NCBI RefSeq assembly: GCF_900112575.1
Contig: NZ_FOMH01000008.1
Location: 248,001 to 312,000, forward strand
Source: Flavobacterium phragmitis
Lineage (GTDB): Bacteria; Bacteroidota; Bacteroidia; Flavobacteriales; Flavobacteriaceae
Length of the DNA stretch: 64,000 nucleotides
Direction of reading: 5' to 3'
Each line of letters begins with the position of its first letter. The stretch's first letter is position 1. The notes under the pieces were generated by a model. That model was not told where the DNA came from, made no database searches, and was given only the letters and a program-made list of their open reading frames with translations. This document shows, piece after piece, positions 36,399-44,208 of the stretch. A program made the translations under genes and the position numbers.

Positions 36399-37052
36399 AT
36401 GTACACGCCAAAAATTAGAAATATGAAGAGAAAACAATTTGAAAGTTTAAAAAACAACGGAATAGAGAACATATATAAACTCATTTCGAATTATGTTGAA
36501 ATCGACGAATTGGAATGGGAATACTGTTGTAACAGTTTTAAAAGCACATTTTTTCCCAAAAAAAGCATTCTTTTAAATCAGAATGAAATTTGTAGTAAGA
36601 TATTTTTTGTTGCAGGAGGTTTACTTCGGATTTATTATACTGATGAAAAAGGAGAAGAGAAGACGTTTCATTTTTGTCTGGAAGGGACTTTTGGTGTTGA
36701 TTATGAAAGTTTTTTAAAAAACATTCCTTCAAGTTTTTCGATACAAGCAGTAGAAGATACTTTAGTTATAGAAGTAACTTTTGAAATGCTTCAAACCTTA
36801 TACAGTACGGTCAGAAATGGCGAAAAACTAGGAAGACTTATTACAGAAGATTATTTCTTTATTCTGAATGATAAAATTAAAGCATTCTATATGCATTCTC
36901 CGCTAGAGCGTTATGAAACGATGAATGCGAAGTTTCCCACTTTATTGCAGCGGGTTCCACAATATCATATCGCATCTTATCTTAATATCAGCTCAGTGCA
37001 TTTAAGCCGTTTAAAATATGCCAGTAAAATAAAAAACACGCCAAACGATTAA
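36399..37052 (+). CDS. Crp/Fnr-family transcription regulator
   Basis: Protein of 217 residues: cyclic-nucleotide-binding-like beta-roll about 45-140 (KSILLNQNEICSKIFFVAGGLLRIYYTDEKGEEKTFHF) and a C-terminal winged-helix part about 170-210 with VPQYHIASYLNISSVHLSRLK, typical of Bacteroidota Crp/Fnr regulators. The cNMP-binding residues (RxS) are not evident, so the ligand is unknown. The ATG at 36423 (MKRKQF) is an equally likely start. An XRE regulator follows 104 bases later. Confidence 0.85.
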   Translation: MYTPKIRNMKRKQFESLKNNGIENIYKLISNYVEIDELEWEYCCNSFKSTFFPKKSILLNQNEICSKIFFVAGGLLRIYYTDEKGEEKTFHFCLEGTFGVDYESFLKNIPSSFSIQAVEDTLVIEVTFEMLQTLYSTVRNGEKLGRLITEDYFFILNDKIKAFYMHSPLERYETMNAKFPTLLQRVPQYHIASYLNISSVHLSRLKYASKIKNTPND

Positions 37053-37156
37053 CATTTGTTATTGCGAAGGTTCGTTTTTGATTATTTATTTGCAATTATC
37101 ATTTGTAAATAGATATGAATTTAATTAATGAGGTATAATTTATAAAATTTAAACAG

Positions 37157-37522
37157 ATGGCAGTAAATATAAATAATAACATAAAAAACATCAGAGAACT
37201 AAAAAACTATACTCAAGAATATGTGGCTGACAGATTAGGAATGACGCAGGCGGGATATAGTAAAATCGAAAAAGGAATAAGTAAAGTAAGTCTGAAGAAA
37301 TTAGAGGAAATCGCAGCTGTGTTGGAAGTCAGCATACAAAATATAATACAGTTTGAAAGTGAACAGTATTTTGAAAAGAGAACTAAAGAAAATGTTAGCA
37401 CTAAAAGTATTGACTATTCTATATGTCAGCTGTTAAAAGATAAAATAATGCTCTTAGAGAAATTGCAACATAAAATGGATTTAGAACTTAAAACCTACAG
37501 AGATAGATTCGGAATGCTTTAG
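37157..37522 (+). CDS. XRE-family helix-turn-helix regulator
   Basis: Protein of 121 residues. An HTH_3 domain covers about 5-62 (NIRELKNYTQEYVADRLGMTQAGYSKIEKGISKVSLKKLEEIAAVL), the DNA-binding fold of phage repressors. The C-terminal 60 residues are helical (ICQLLKDKIMLLEKLQHKMDLELKTYRDRFG) and may form a coiled coil for dimerisation. It is not next to a toxin gene, so a toxin-antitoxin role is unsupported. Confidence 0.85.
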   Translation: MAVNINNNIKNIRELKNYTQEYVADRLGMTQAGYSKIEKGISKVSLKKLEEIAAVLEVSIQNIIQFESEQYFEKRTKENVSTKSIDYSICQLLKDKIMLLEKLQHKMDLELKTYRDRFGML

Positions 37523-37537
37523 TTTATATAAAAACAG

Positions 37538-37566
37538 AAAAGAGGTACTAGGACAGCCTCTTTTTT
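37538..37566 (+). terminator. Terminator after the XRE gene
   Basis: Stem AAAAGAGG/CCTCTTTT with 11-base loop and T run, 16 bases after the stop. A palindromic element follows at once. Confidence 0.7.
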
Positions 37567-37570
37567 GTAA

Positions 37571-37731
37571 GCTTCGGAGAAGTGGCATATTTATAGAAAA
37601 GGGTAAATGTTGCCAATATAAAGCTCCAGAGGAGCGACATATTTTTTGTAGTCTATAATTTAATGTCACTCCTCCGGAGCTTTTCTACATCTTCTTATTG
37701 TAATTCTATAAATATTGTACTCCTCTGGGGT
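37571..37731. repeat. Long-hairpin intergenic element, copy B
   Basis: About 160 bp, same design as the element at 16229: outer arms GCTTCGGAGAAGTGG.. / ..GTACTCCTCTGGGG, inner arms AAAGCTCCAGAGGAGCGACAT / ATGTCACTCCTCCGGAGCTTT, spacer of mixed A/T. It also starts directly at the T run of a terminator. Confidence 0.72.
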
Positions 37732-37818
37732 ATAAGGTAATTTTTTCAGCAAATTTTATCTTTTACCCAAAGAAGCTATTGCCTCTTTTTTATAAAAGTC
37801 ACTTATACTTAAACTATC

Positions 37819-38562
37819 TTATTTCAATGCATAATTTATATAACCGCCATCTACCAATAACTCTGTTCCAGTTATAAAACTTGCATTATCGGAAGCAAGA
37901 AACAATACCGTTTTGGCAATTTCTGATGGATTACCTAATCTCTGCATTGCAGTAGCACTGGCAAGGTAATCTTTAGCTTCTTCAGGAACGGCTTTATGTA
38001 ATCCAGGTGTTTCAACTGGTCCAGGACTAACAATATTGACACGAATTTTTCTGCCGATTAATTCGTTTGCAGCGATTTGTGCAATTTTGTTTAAAGCGCC
38101 TTTAGTTGCTGAATAAATGCTGGTTCCTAAGTTTTTTGCCGTTGCTACAGTAGAAGAAGTGAAAATTACAGAGGAACCTTCTGCTAAATGAGGCAGCAAT
38201 TTTTGAAGCGTGAAGAAATGACCTTTAACGTTGGTATTAAACTGAGCGTCAAAATCAGCTTCAGTTACTTCTTCAATTGGACTAAATGTTGCTATTCCTG
38301 CATTCAGAAAAAGAACATCTAGTTGAGTACCGCTTGATGCAAATGCTTTTTCAAGAACAGGAAGATCTGCTAAATTTGATGTGTCTGAAACTATAGTTTT
38401 TAATTGAGAACTTTTAATTTCCGCCGATGCTTTTTCCAGATTTTCAATATTTCTTCCTGTAATCCATACGTTTGCTCCAGCTTTTATGAATTCTTTTGCA
38501 GTTGCTAGTCCAATTCCTGTTGTTCCACCTGTGATAAGAACATTTTTGTTTGTGAAGTTCAT
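37819..38562 (-). CDS. Short-chain dehydrogenase/reductase
   Basis: NAD(P)-dependent oxidoreductase of 247 residues. Rossmann motif TGGTTGIG (11-18), NAG in FLNAGIATF, catalytic Ser in FTSSTVAT and YxxxK in YSATK; C-terminal GTELLVDGGY is typical of classical SDRs. Substrate unknown. It diverges from an HxlR-type regulator gene with an inverted repeat between them, so it is probably the target of that regulator, perhaps a response to electrophiles. Confidence 0.9.
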   Translation of the reverse strand: MNFTNKNVLITGGTTGIGLATAKEFIKAGANVWITGRNIENLEKASAEIKSSQLKTIVSDTSNLADLPVLEKAFASSGTQLDVLFLNAGIATFSPIEEVTEADFDAQFNTNVKGHFFTLQKLLPHLAEGSSVIFTSSTVATAKNLGTSIYSATKGALNKIAQIAANELIGRKIRVNIVSPGPVETPGLHKAVPEEAKDYLASATAMQRLGNPSEIAKTVLFLASDNASFITGTELLVDGGYINYALK

Positions 38563-38617
38563 TTTAATGTGTTTTATAAATTAGGAGAACAAAATTAGCT
38601 CAACTAAGTTTATTATT

Positions 38618-38646
38618 GTTACTTTGTAACTAAAAGTAACAGTAAC
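38618..38646. promoter_or_regulatory. Candidate HxlR operator
   Basis: TTACTTT (38619-38625) and AAAGTAA (38633-38639) form a perfect 7-bp inverted repeat around a 7-base spacer; overlapping GTTAC/GTAAC and CAGTAAC copies extend it. It lies in the divergent promoter region of the SDR and HxlR genes. Confidence 0.6.
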
Positions 38647-38667
38647 GTTTGAGAAACCTAGTAACTT

Positions 38668-39018
38668 ATGAGTAACGAATGTCAAATTGAACACAGAAAA
38701 GAAATCATGGCTGTCCATGATACGATGGATATATTAAATGGGAAATGGAAAATTTCAATTATTTCTTCTATTTGCTATCATAATAAGAGAAGATTTTCGG
38801 ATATATTAAATGATGTAAGCGGTATTTCTAATAAAATGCTCAGTAAAGAATTAAAGGATTTAGAGATCAATAAACTTATAAAACGTACTGTTCTGGATAC
38901 GCAGCCAGTAAGCATTCATTATCAGCTGACGGATTATGGTCTTACACTAAAAACGATTATAAATGATTTAGCAGAGTGGGGAATAAAACATCGAAAAGTG
39001 ATTATTGAAAGTGAATAA
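38668..39018 (+). CDS. HxlR-family transcription regulator
   Basis: Winged-helix regulator of 116 residues. The HxlR pattern is clear: MDILNGKWKISIISSI, RRFSDILNDVSGISNKMLSKELKDLE, YQLTDYGLTLKTIINDLAEWG. A Cys at residue 5 (SNECQIEH) matches the redox-sensing N-terminal Cys of YodB/HypR-like members, so it may sense quinones or aldehydes; this is inference. Divergent from the SDR gene, which it likely represses. Confidence 0.9.
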   Translation: MSNECQIEHRKEIMAVHDTMDILNGKWKISIISSICYHNKRRFSDILNDVSGISNKMLSKELKDLEINKLIKRTVLDTQPVSIHYQLTDYGLTLKTIINDLAEWGIKHRKVIIESE

Positions 39019-39153
39019 ATTCTTATTCTTATCCGATTTAGCAATTATTGTTGATTACTATTTACTTATGAAATCTCTATTATTAATCATAAAATTGCTG
39101 AATCACTCAAGAATGATGCGTATATTTGAGTTTATAAATTAGAATAATGCTAT

Positions 39154-40176
39154 ATGAAAAAAATAGGATTTTTATCGTTTGGACATTGGGCCAATCACCC
39201 TTCCTATAAAGCTCGTACAGCAAGCGATACACTGCTTCAATCCATAGATTTAGCTGTTGCCGCAGAAGAAATTGGTATAGATGGCGCTTATTTTCGTGTT
39301 CATCATTTTGCACGACAGCTGGCATCGCCTTTTCCTTTACTATCGGCTATTGGTGCTAAAACAGAGAAAATTGAAATTGGAACAGGGGTAATCGATATGC
39401 GATACGAAAATCCTTTGTATATGGTGGAAGATGCTGGTGCAGCAGACATCATTTCGGAAGGACGATTGCAATTAGGAATCAGCAGAGGTTCACCGGAACA
39501 AGTAATTAATGGCTGGCGCTCTTTTGGATACGAACCAGAGACCGGAGAAACCGATGCCGATATGGGACGCAAAAAAGCGTTAGAGTTTTTGGATAAGCTG
39601 AGCGGAGAAGGATTTGCAGAACCAAATCCGTATCCAATGTTTCCAAATCCACCAGGTTTATTGCGACTTGAACCCCATTCTGAGGGATTGCGAGAGCGTA
39701 TTTGGTGGGGCGCAGCCTCTAATGCAACTGCGATTTGGGCTGCTGAAAACGGAATGCACTTGCAAAGTTCTACCTTGAAGTATGATGAGAATGGAAAACC
39801 ATTCCACATCCAGCAGGCAGAGCAAATCAGGTTGTATAAAGAAGCTTGGAAAAAAGCAGGACATGAACGCGAAGCTAGAGTTTCAGTAAGTCGTTCGATA
39901 TTTGCTATAGTCAATGAACAGGATAAATTCTATTTTGGAGATCAAGGCAAGGCGGCTGATAGTTTTGGTTACATCGAAAGTGATAAACGTGCCATTTTTG
40001 GAAGAGGCTACGCAGCAGAACCAGAAAAACTGATAAAGCAATTGGCAGAAGATGAAGCAATTCAAGAAGCCGACACCTTATTGCTGACAATTCCTAACAC
40101 TTTAGGAGTAGAGTATAATGTTCATATATTGTCTTCTATATTACAATATATTGCCCCAGAATTAGGTTGGCGTTAA
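39154..40176 (+). CDS. LLM-class flavin-dependent oxidoreductase
   Basis: Luciferase-like monooxygenase of 340 residues. Typical stretches are the N-terminal GFLSFGHW, DGAYFRVHHFARQLASPFPLLSAI, EIGTGVIDMRYENPLYMVEDAGAADIISEGRLQLGISRGSPEQ and RIWWGAASNATAIWAAENGMHLQSS. It would bind FMN as a (beta-alpha)8 barrel; the substrate is not evident. It follows the HxlR gene by 135 bases on the same strand and may belong to the same stress regulon. Confidence 0.88.
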   Translation: MKKIGFLSFGHWANHPSYKARTASDTLLQSIDLAVAAEEIGIDGAYFRVHHFARQLASPFPLLSAIGAKTEKIEIGTGVIDMRYENPLYMVEDAGAADIISEGRLQLGISRGSPEQVINGWRSFGYEPETGETDADMGRKKALEFLDKLSGEGFAEPNPYPMFPNPPGLLRLEPHSEGLRERIWWGAASNATAIWAAENGMHLQSSTLKYDENGKPFHIQQAEQIRLYKEAWKKAGHEREARVSVSRSIFAIVNEQDKFYFGDQGKAADSFGYIESDKRAIFGRGYAAEPEKLIKQLAEDEAIQEADTLLLTIPNTLGVEYNVHILSSILQYIAPELGWR

Positions 40177-40195
40177 TTAGTCAAATAAAAACTCG

Positions 40196-40231
40196 AAAAG
40201 CCTCTAATTCTTGTGATTAGAGGCTTTTTTT
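40196..40231 (+). terminator. Terminator after LLM oxidoreductase
   Basis: Stem AAAAGCCTCTAAT/ATTAGAGGCTTTT (13 pairs) with 7-base loop. Almost the same sequence recurs as the terminator at 41229. Confidence 0.85.
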
Positions 40232-40354
40232 GATTTTTTCTCCATCTCATTTTGAAATGATAACCATCTCATTTTGATAAGTATTCATACAATATAAATA
40301 GATGTTTTTGTTTTAAGGTATTGATAACTAGTGATTTGTTTTCTTTTTGTTTTT

Positions 40355-40371
40355 TTGGCACGTAGCTTGTT
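40355..40371 (+). promoter_or_regulatory. Sigma-54-like promoter
   Basis: TTGGCACG-TAGC-TTGT matches the sigma-54 -24/-12 consensus with the invariant GG kept and the -12 GC changed to GT. A start near 40381 would give a 25-base leader before the 49-residue ORF, a good geometry. Confidence 0.5.
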
Positions 40372-40405
40372 TTTTAGTGTATGGAAATAAAAACACTAAA
40401 TCAAT

Positions 40406-40555
40406 ATGAAAACTCATAAAATAAGAAGTAAGGAAATTACAAAAGAATATCTATCCAATAAATCTAAAAAGAATAAAGACAAGGCTATAAACGTAATGGT
40501 GTTTGGTATTGTCTTTTTTGTTGCTGTTTTACTGCTATCTAAAATTATTTATTAA
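40406..40555 (+). CDS. Small membrane protein, 49 residues, unknown
   Basis: Lys-rich N-terminal half (about 1-29) followed by one membrane helix (NVMVFGIVFFVAVLLLS). Starts 35 bases after a sigma-54-like element and ends 18 bases before a GNAT gene, so it is probably the first gene of that operon. No family recognised. Confidence 0.6.
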   Translation: MKTHKIRSKEITKEYLSNKSKKNKDKAINVMVFGIVFFVAVLLLSKIIY

Positions 40556-40573
40556 TTAAAATATTAGATAGTT

Positions 40574-41221
40574 ATGAAAATTATAAATCCTATAATCGAC
40601 CCCGATATCAACTTAAGTAAGAAAAGTTTTTTTTCAATTCCACTTCGCAATAATTCTGTTCTTTCAACTATTGAACAGCCTGAAAGTGACATTGATTTTA
40701 CAATTGAAAAAACCCGATCTGTTCATACCTATTGGATCAAACAAATTTGTGAAGTAACCTTATCGTCTGCAATAGCCCGCGGAACAGGCATTGGAATTCG
40801 TTCTGCTGAATTACTTGAAAATAAAATAAATAAAGGGGAAGCTGTCATTGCATTTGCCTCGGACGGAAGATGGGCTGGTTTTTCTTTTATCTCTTCGTGG
40901 GAAGACGGTGCCTATGTTTCTAATTCGGGACTTATTGTAGCACCTGAATTTCGTCATACCGGACTTGCAAAAAAGATCAAAAACAAGATATTTGAATTGA
41001 GTCGAGAGAAATATCCTAATGCCAAAATTTTCAGTTTAACCTCTGGTCTTGCCGTAATGAAAATGAACCACGAGTTAGGATTTGAACCTGTTACGTTCTC
41101 TGAATTGACTTCAGAAAATTTGTTTTGGGAGAGTTGTAAATCATGTGTAAATTATTCCATACTAATGAGTAAAGAAAGAAAAAACTGTTTGTGTACGGCC
41201 ATGCTCTACAATCCCGAATAA
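40574..41221 (+). CDS. GNAT acetyltransferase like the one in Bacteroidota arginine clusters
   Basis: Protein of 215 residues with a GNAT fold: acceptor-side ALARGTGIGIRS-like block (SSAIARGTGIGIRSAELLE), NSGLIVAPEFRHTGLAKKIKNKIFELSR (acetyl-CoA pyrophosphate loop) and LTSGLAVMKMNHELGFEPVTFSELT. The C-terminal Cys pairs (CKSC, CLC) and the LYNPE end are like the acetyltransferase found beside argG/argC in flavobacteria. Here no arg gene is near and there is an extra N-terminal arm of about 45 residues. It is likely a paralog; acetyl-acceptor unknown. Confidence 0.8.
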   Translation: MKIINPIIDPDINLSKKSFFSIPLRNNSVLSTIEQPESDIDFTIEKTRSVHTYWIKQICEVTLSSAIARGTGIGIRSAELLENKINKGEAVIAFASDGRWAGFSFISSWEDGAYVSNSGLIVAPEFRHTGLAKKIKNKIFELSREKYPNAKIFSLTSGLAVMKMNHELGFEPVTFSELTSENLFWESCKSCVNYSILMSKERKNCLCTAMLYNPE

Positions 41222-41228
41222 AAATGTG

Positions 41229-41263
41229 AAAAGCCTCTAATTTTTGAGATTAGAGGCTTTTTT
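41229..41263 (+). terminator. Terminator after GNAT gene
   Basis: Stem AAAAGCCTCTAAT/ATTAGAGGCTTTT, a near copy of the terminator at 40196; the two bracket the small-membrane-protein/GNAT unit. Confidence 0.85.
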
Positions 41264-41392
41264 AATTATAATAATGCTTTAAAAGATTTTATTATTCTGA
41301 TTTTCTATTTGGCTTATATTTTGTTATTATGGCATTTACAATTTTCTAAGTAAAAATATTGAATGAGACTTTTTACGATAAAATTAAGTCAG

Positions 41393-41584
41393 TTAATCAA
41401 CGACTTTATAAACATCATCTGTGTTTAACGCACAATTCTGAATATGATCAGGTGTTTCGTCCCAATCTCCCCAATCCCCTTGATAGATTTTCAAACATAC
41501 TAATTCATCATTATCAACAGAATAAATTTTAGTATGGGAAATACTGCAGTATTTTTTGTCACGGTCTGTTTTTAAATTTTCCAT
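41393..41584 (-). CDS. Small hypothetical protein, 63 residues
   Basis: Soluble, acidic protein with a WGDWDETPDHIQNC segment and three Cys. No signal peptide. Has an ATG after an A/T-rich leader and non-repetitive composition, so it is probably real; no family recognised. Confidence 0.55.
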   Translation of the reverse strand: MENLKTDRDKKYCSISHTKIYSVDNDELVCLKIYQGDWGDWDETPDHIQNCALNTDDVYKVVD

Positions 41585-41762
41585 TGTTAGATTTTTAGAA
41601 GTTAATTAAAACGATTCTGATTATAATTTAATGGTTTTGAAAATGTAATCAAATTAAGATTGTAAATCATTCCAAAGTTACAAAGTGGAGTTAATAAAAT
41701 TTTATAGTTTAAAATTTCTATTTTACAGTATTATCAGTTGCATTTTGTTACAACTTTTTTAT

Positions 41763-42395
41763 TTACAGTTTATTAGGTTTGCTGACGTATTTATTTCCTT
41801 TAATGAAAAAACGCCATGGTAAAAGAGCATCTTCCTGTGCGTACGCAACGCCAACACGCGGAACAGCAGCAATTTCTTTTTCAGAATATCGAATACCATG
41901 ATCTTCAATCCAAATCTCATCGCCATTTAAATCTTTTTTATTAAAAGCAGCATCAATTCCTAATGCTTTTGCCATCGAGCCTGGACCTGCTGAAATCGCG
42001 GCTTTGGAAGCAGTCATATTTCTTCTTTCTTCCATAAATTCTTTTCCTTCAAAAGGTTCAATTGCCCGAATTAATACTGCATGTGGTTCGCCTTCAATAG
42101 AACTTACTATATTGAAAAGATGATGAATACCATAACACAAATAAACATAGGAAACTCCACCATTGCCATACATGATTTCGGTGCGGTTGGTTCGTCTGCC
42201 TCCGTATGCATGCGAGGCTTTGTCCTGAACACCAAAATAGGCTTCAGTTTCTACAATAATGCCACTTGTAATTTTTCCATCGATTTGAGTGTACAACAAT
42301 TTACCTAAAAGATCTTTAGCCAGAAAAATTACATCACGATTTAAATAATAGGAATACGGCAGTTTAGATGAATGTTTTGGAAAAGCCTTAGTCAT
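41763..42395 (-). CDS. aag: DNA-3-methyladenine glycosylase (AAG/MPG family)
   Basis: Base-excision repair enzyme of 210 residues that removes alkylated purines. The family pattern is clear: LAKDLLGKLLYT, GIIVETEAYFG (catalytic Glu and neighbouring DNA-contact residues), ASHAYGGRRTNRTEIMYG, SYVYLCYGIHHLFNIVS, HAVLIRAIEPFEG and SAGPGSMAKALGI. Length is normal. Isolated gene; neighbours are unrelated. Confidence 0.95.
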   Translation of the reverse strand: MTKAFPKHSSKLPYSYYLNRDVIFLAKDLLGKLLYTQIDGKITSGIIVETEAYFGVQDKASHAYGGRRTNRTEIMYGNGGVSYVYLCYGIHHLFNIVSSIEGEPHAVLIRAIEPFEGKEFMEERRNMTASKAAISAGPGSMAKALGIDAAFNKKDLNGDEIWIEDHGIRYSEKEIAAVPRVGVAYAQEDALLPWRFFIKGNKYVSKPNKL

Positions 42396-42574
42396 TGTAA
42401 ATGGATAAATTAGAAATAAAATTAAGTAATAAAGTTATTATTTTCATAAGTTCTCACAACGGCATCTTATGCACTTTTTACAATTATGCTAGTTTTATAA
42501 CTTTTAGAAGTGATTGTATAAGCAAGTATTTTGGGATTTCAAGTAATTTTATTAAAATTTAAATTTTATAGATT

Positions 42575-42769
42575 ATGAAAACAAACAATCAAAATCCAGA
42601 TACTGCTCATAAAAGTGGTTCTGATAATCGAAGCGATACAAGGAAACATCAATATAGAAATCATGATGAAGTTTTAACTAATGATGAAAATTATGATTCT
42701 GATACTCATGAATTTAAGGGAGAAGAACCTGACTTCGATGATAAGTTAAATAATGAAGAAAAGAATTAA
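42575..42769 (+). CDS. Small acidic, probably disordered protein (64 aa)
   Basis: Very hydrophilic protein, rich in Asn, Asp, Glu, Lys and His, without hydrophobic core, so likely disordered. Similar small hydrophilic proteins are common in flavobacteria, often tied to stress; function unknown. Its stop TAA is the start of a heptamer array, and a terminator follows 48 bases later. Confidence 0.6.
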   Translation: MKTNNQNPDTAHKSGSDNRSDTRKHQYRNHDEVLTNDENYDSDTHEFKGEEPDFDDKLNNEEKN

Positions 42770-42820
42770 GAATTAAGAATTAAGAATTAAGAATTAAGAA
42801 TTAAGAATTAAGAATTAAGA
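42762..42820. repeat. AGAATTA heptamer array
   Basis: Eight perfect tandem copies of AGAATTA. The first copy contains the end of the 64-residue ORF including its stop. A change in copy number would not alter the protein because the first stop is fixed. Confidence 0.9.
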
Positions 42821-42857
42821 ATGTCTTTTATAATACTATTGAAGACATTCTTTTTTT
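42817..42857 (+). terminator. Terminator after the small acidic protein
   Basis: Stem AAGAATGTCTT/AAGACATTCTT (11 pairs), 14-base loop, seven T. It overlaps the last repeat copy. Confidence 0.85.
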
Positions 42858-42892
42858 GCAGCAATCTTAGAACTGTTTTTCTTGAAGTTTGG

Positions 42893-44113
42893 TTAAAACA
42901 ATTCCAATTGATTGTTGGGATTTATAGGCTTGTTTTTTGGAGGTTTGGCATCTCCGAAAACAGTTTTTCCGCCGTATTTATATGATTCCGCTCTTTCTTT
43001 TTGGATTAAGGCATCAAGATTTGTGTTGGGTGTAAAGCTTTGTTCTGCTTTTCTTGAGATTTCAGACAGTTTTTTGATGGCATCAATTTTATCTGTATTG
43101 CCAATTTTGGCACGGTTGATAGCGCGTTGTAACGTATCGATAGTCTCGTCGTAGATTTTTACAGGAACCGGAAATGGATGTCCGTCTTTTCCTCCATGAG
43201 CAAAAGAAAAACGTGCAGGATCTTCAAATCGGGTAGGAGTGCCATAAATAATTTCACTTACTAAAGCCAGAGATTGCAGTGCTCTTGGTCCCATTCCTTT
43301 TAAAAGCAGTAATTCTTCAAAATCTTCTGGTTTATTTTCGTGGGTGGTCCAAAGCATTGCGCCAAGTCTCTTCATATTAACATCTTCCAGTCTCACATCA
43401 TGATGAGCAGGCATTGAGAGATGCTGCATTTCTTTTATGATTTTTGAAGGAGATTCTTGTATTAATTCTAAAATACCTTCTCTTGATTTTTCGGCAGCTT
43501 GAGCGGTAAGATTTAAGATTGTACCTTGATTTTCACCATAAATAAAAGTATGAGGTTCATTTATGAATGATTTTAAATCCTGTGAATGCCAATGATATCT
43601 TCTGGCTGTTTTGGAGTAAGGATTCATTCCCTGTTGTATCACTGCCCATTGTCCTTTATTATCCACAATAAAATTATGCTGATACAATTGGAATCCATCC
43701 TGAATGGCGGTATTATCTACTTTAGCGGTTAATCGGCTGCAGTTTGCAAGATTATTTCCGTCAAGGCCTGTTTTTTCTCCCACAAATAAAAGTTCCTGAG
43801 GTGTCAAAAGAGAGTTTTTGCCTTTACCGCCACAGATGTAAATTCCAAGTTCTTTTGAATGTGGATTAACAGATCTTTTTAATGCTCCAAGGACAGATGT
43901 GGTAATTCCGGACGAATGCCAGTCCATTCCCATAACGGCACCAAAACTTTGAAACCAGAAAGGATTACTTAATTTGCTTATTACTTCGGATGTCGAAAAT
44001 TCCAAAGCAATTGTTTCGACAATTGACAGTCCCAATTTTGACATACGCTCAGAAAGCCATAGCGGTACTTGTCCGTAATGTAAAGGAAGATCTGCTGTAC
44101 CGGAACGTTGCAT
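42893..44113 (-). CDS. DUF763 domain protein
   Basis: Protein of 406 residues that begins with the DUF763 signature MQRSGTADLPLHYGQVP and keeps further blocks (SSGITTSVLGALK, GKNSLLTPQELLFVG, DGFQLYQHNFIVDNKGQWAVIQQGM, YHWHSQ, AHHDV, LLLKGMGPRALQSLALVSEIIYG, FSFAHGGKDGHPFPV). The family occurs in archaea and bacteria and has no firm function; the LLLKGMGPRALQ block is like a helix-hairpin-helix, so nucleic-acid binding is possible. Confidence 0.9.
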   Translation of the reverse strand: MQRSGTADLPLHYGQVPLWLSERMSKLGLSIVETIALEFSTSEVISKLSNPFWFQSFGAVMGMDWHSSGITTSVLGALKRSVNPHSKELGIYICGGKGKNSLLTPQELLFVGEKTGLDGNNLANCSRLTAKVDNTAIQDGFQLYQHNFIVDNKGQWAVIQQGMNPYSKTARRYHWHSQDLKSFINEPHTFIYGENQGTILNLTAQAAEKSREGILELIQESPSKIIKEMQHLSMPAHHDVRLEDVNMKRLGAMLWTTHENKPEDFEELLLLKGMGPRALQSLALVSEIIYGTPTRFEDPARFSFAHGGKDGHPFPVPVKIYDETIDTLQRAINRAKIGNTDKIDAIKKLSEISRKAEQSFTPNTNLDALIQKERAESYKYGGKTVFGDAKPPKNKPINPNNQLELF

Positions 44114-44208
44114 TTGAGCTGATTGTGTTTTGCAAAAGTAAATAAAAAAAATCCCATTTCGTTAGAAATAGGATTTTTAAGAGCCTTTACGGAGCTATTT
44201 ATAAATAA

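Noticed and set aside
37157..37522. XRE protein as an antitoxin
   Set aside because: No toxin-like gene adjoins on either side.
39068..39142. Leu/Ile-rich 24-codon frame (MKSLLLIIKLLNH...) before the LLM oxidoreductase
   Set aside because: Looks like a leader peptide, but no terminator or alternative pairing lies between it and the gene, and the gene is not an amino-acid gene.
39303..39914. 203-codon minus-strand frame inside the LLM oxidoreductase gene
   Set aside because: Antisense shadow of a strongly recognised gene; Ser/Pro-rich translation with no domain.
42762..42820. CRISPR-like array
   Set aside because: Units are 7 bp with no spacers and no cas genes nearby; a simple tandem repeat.
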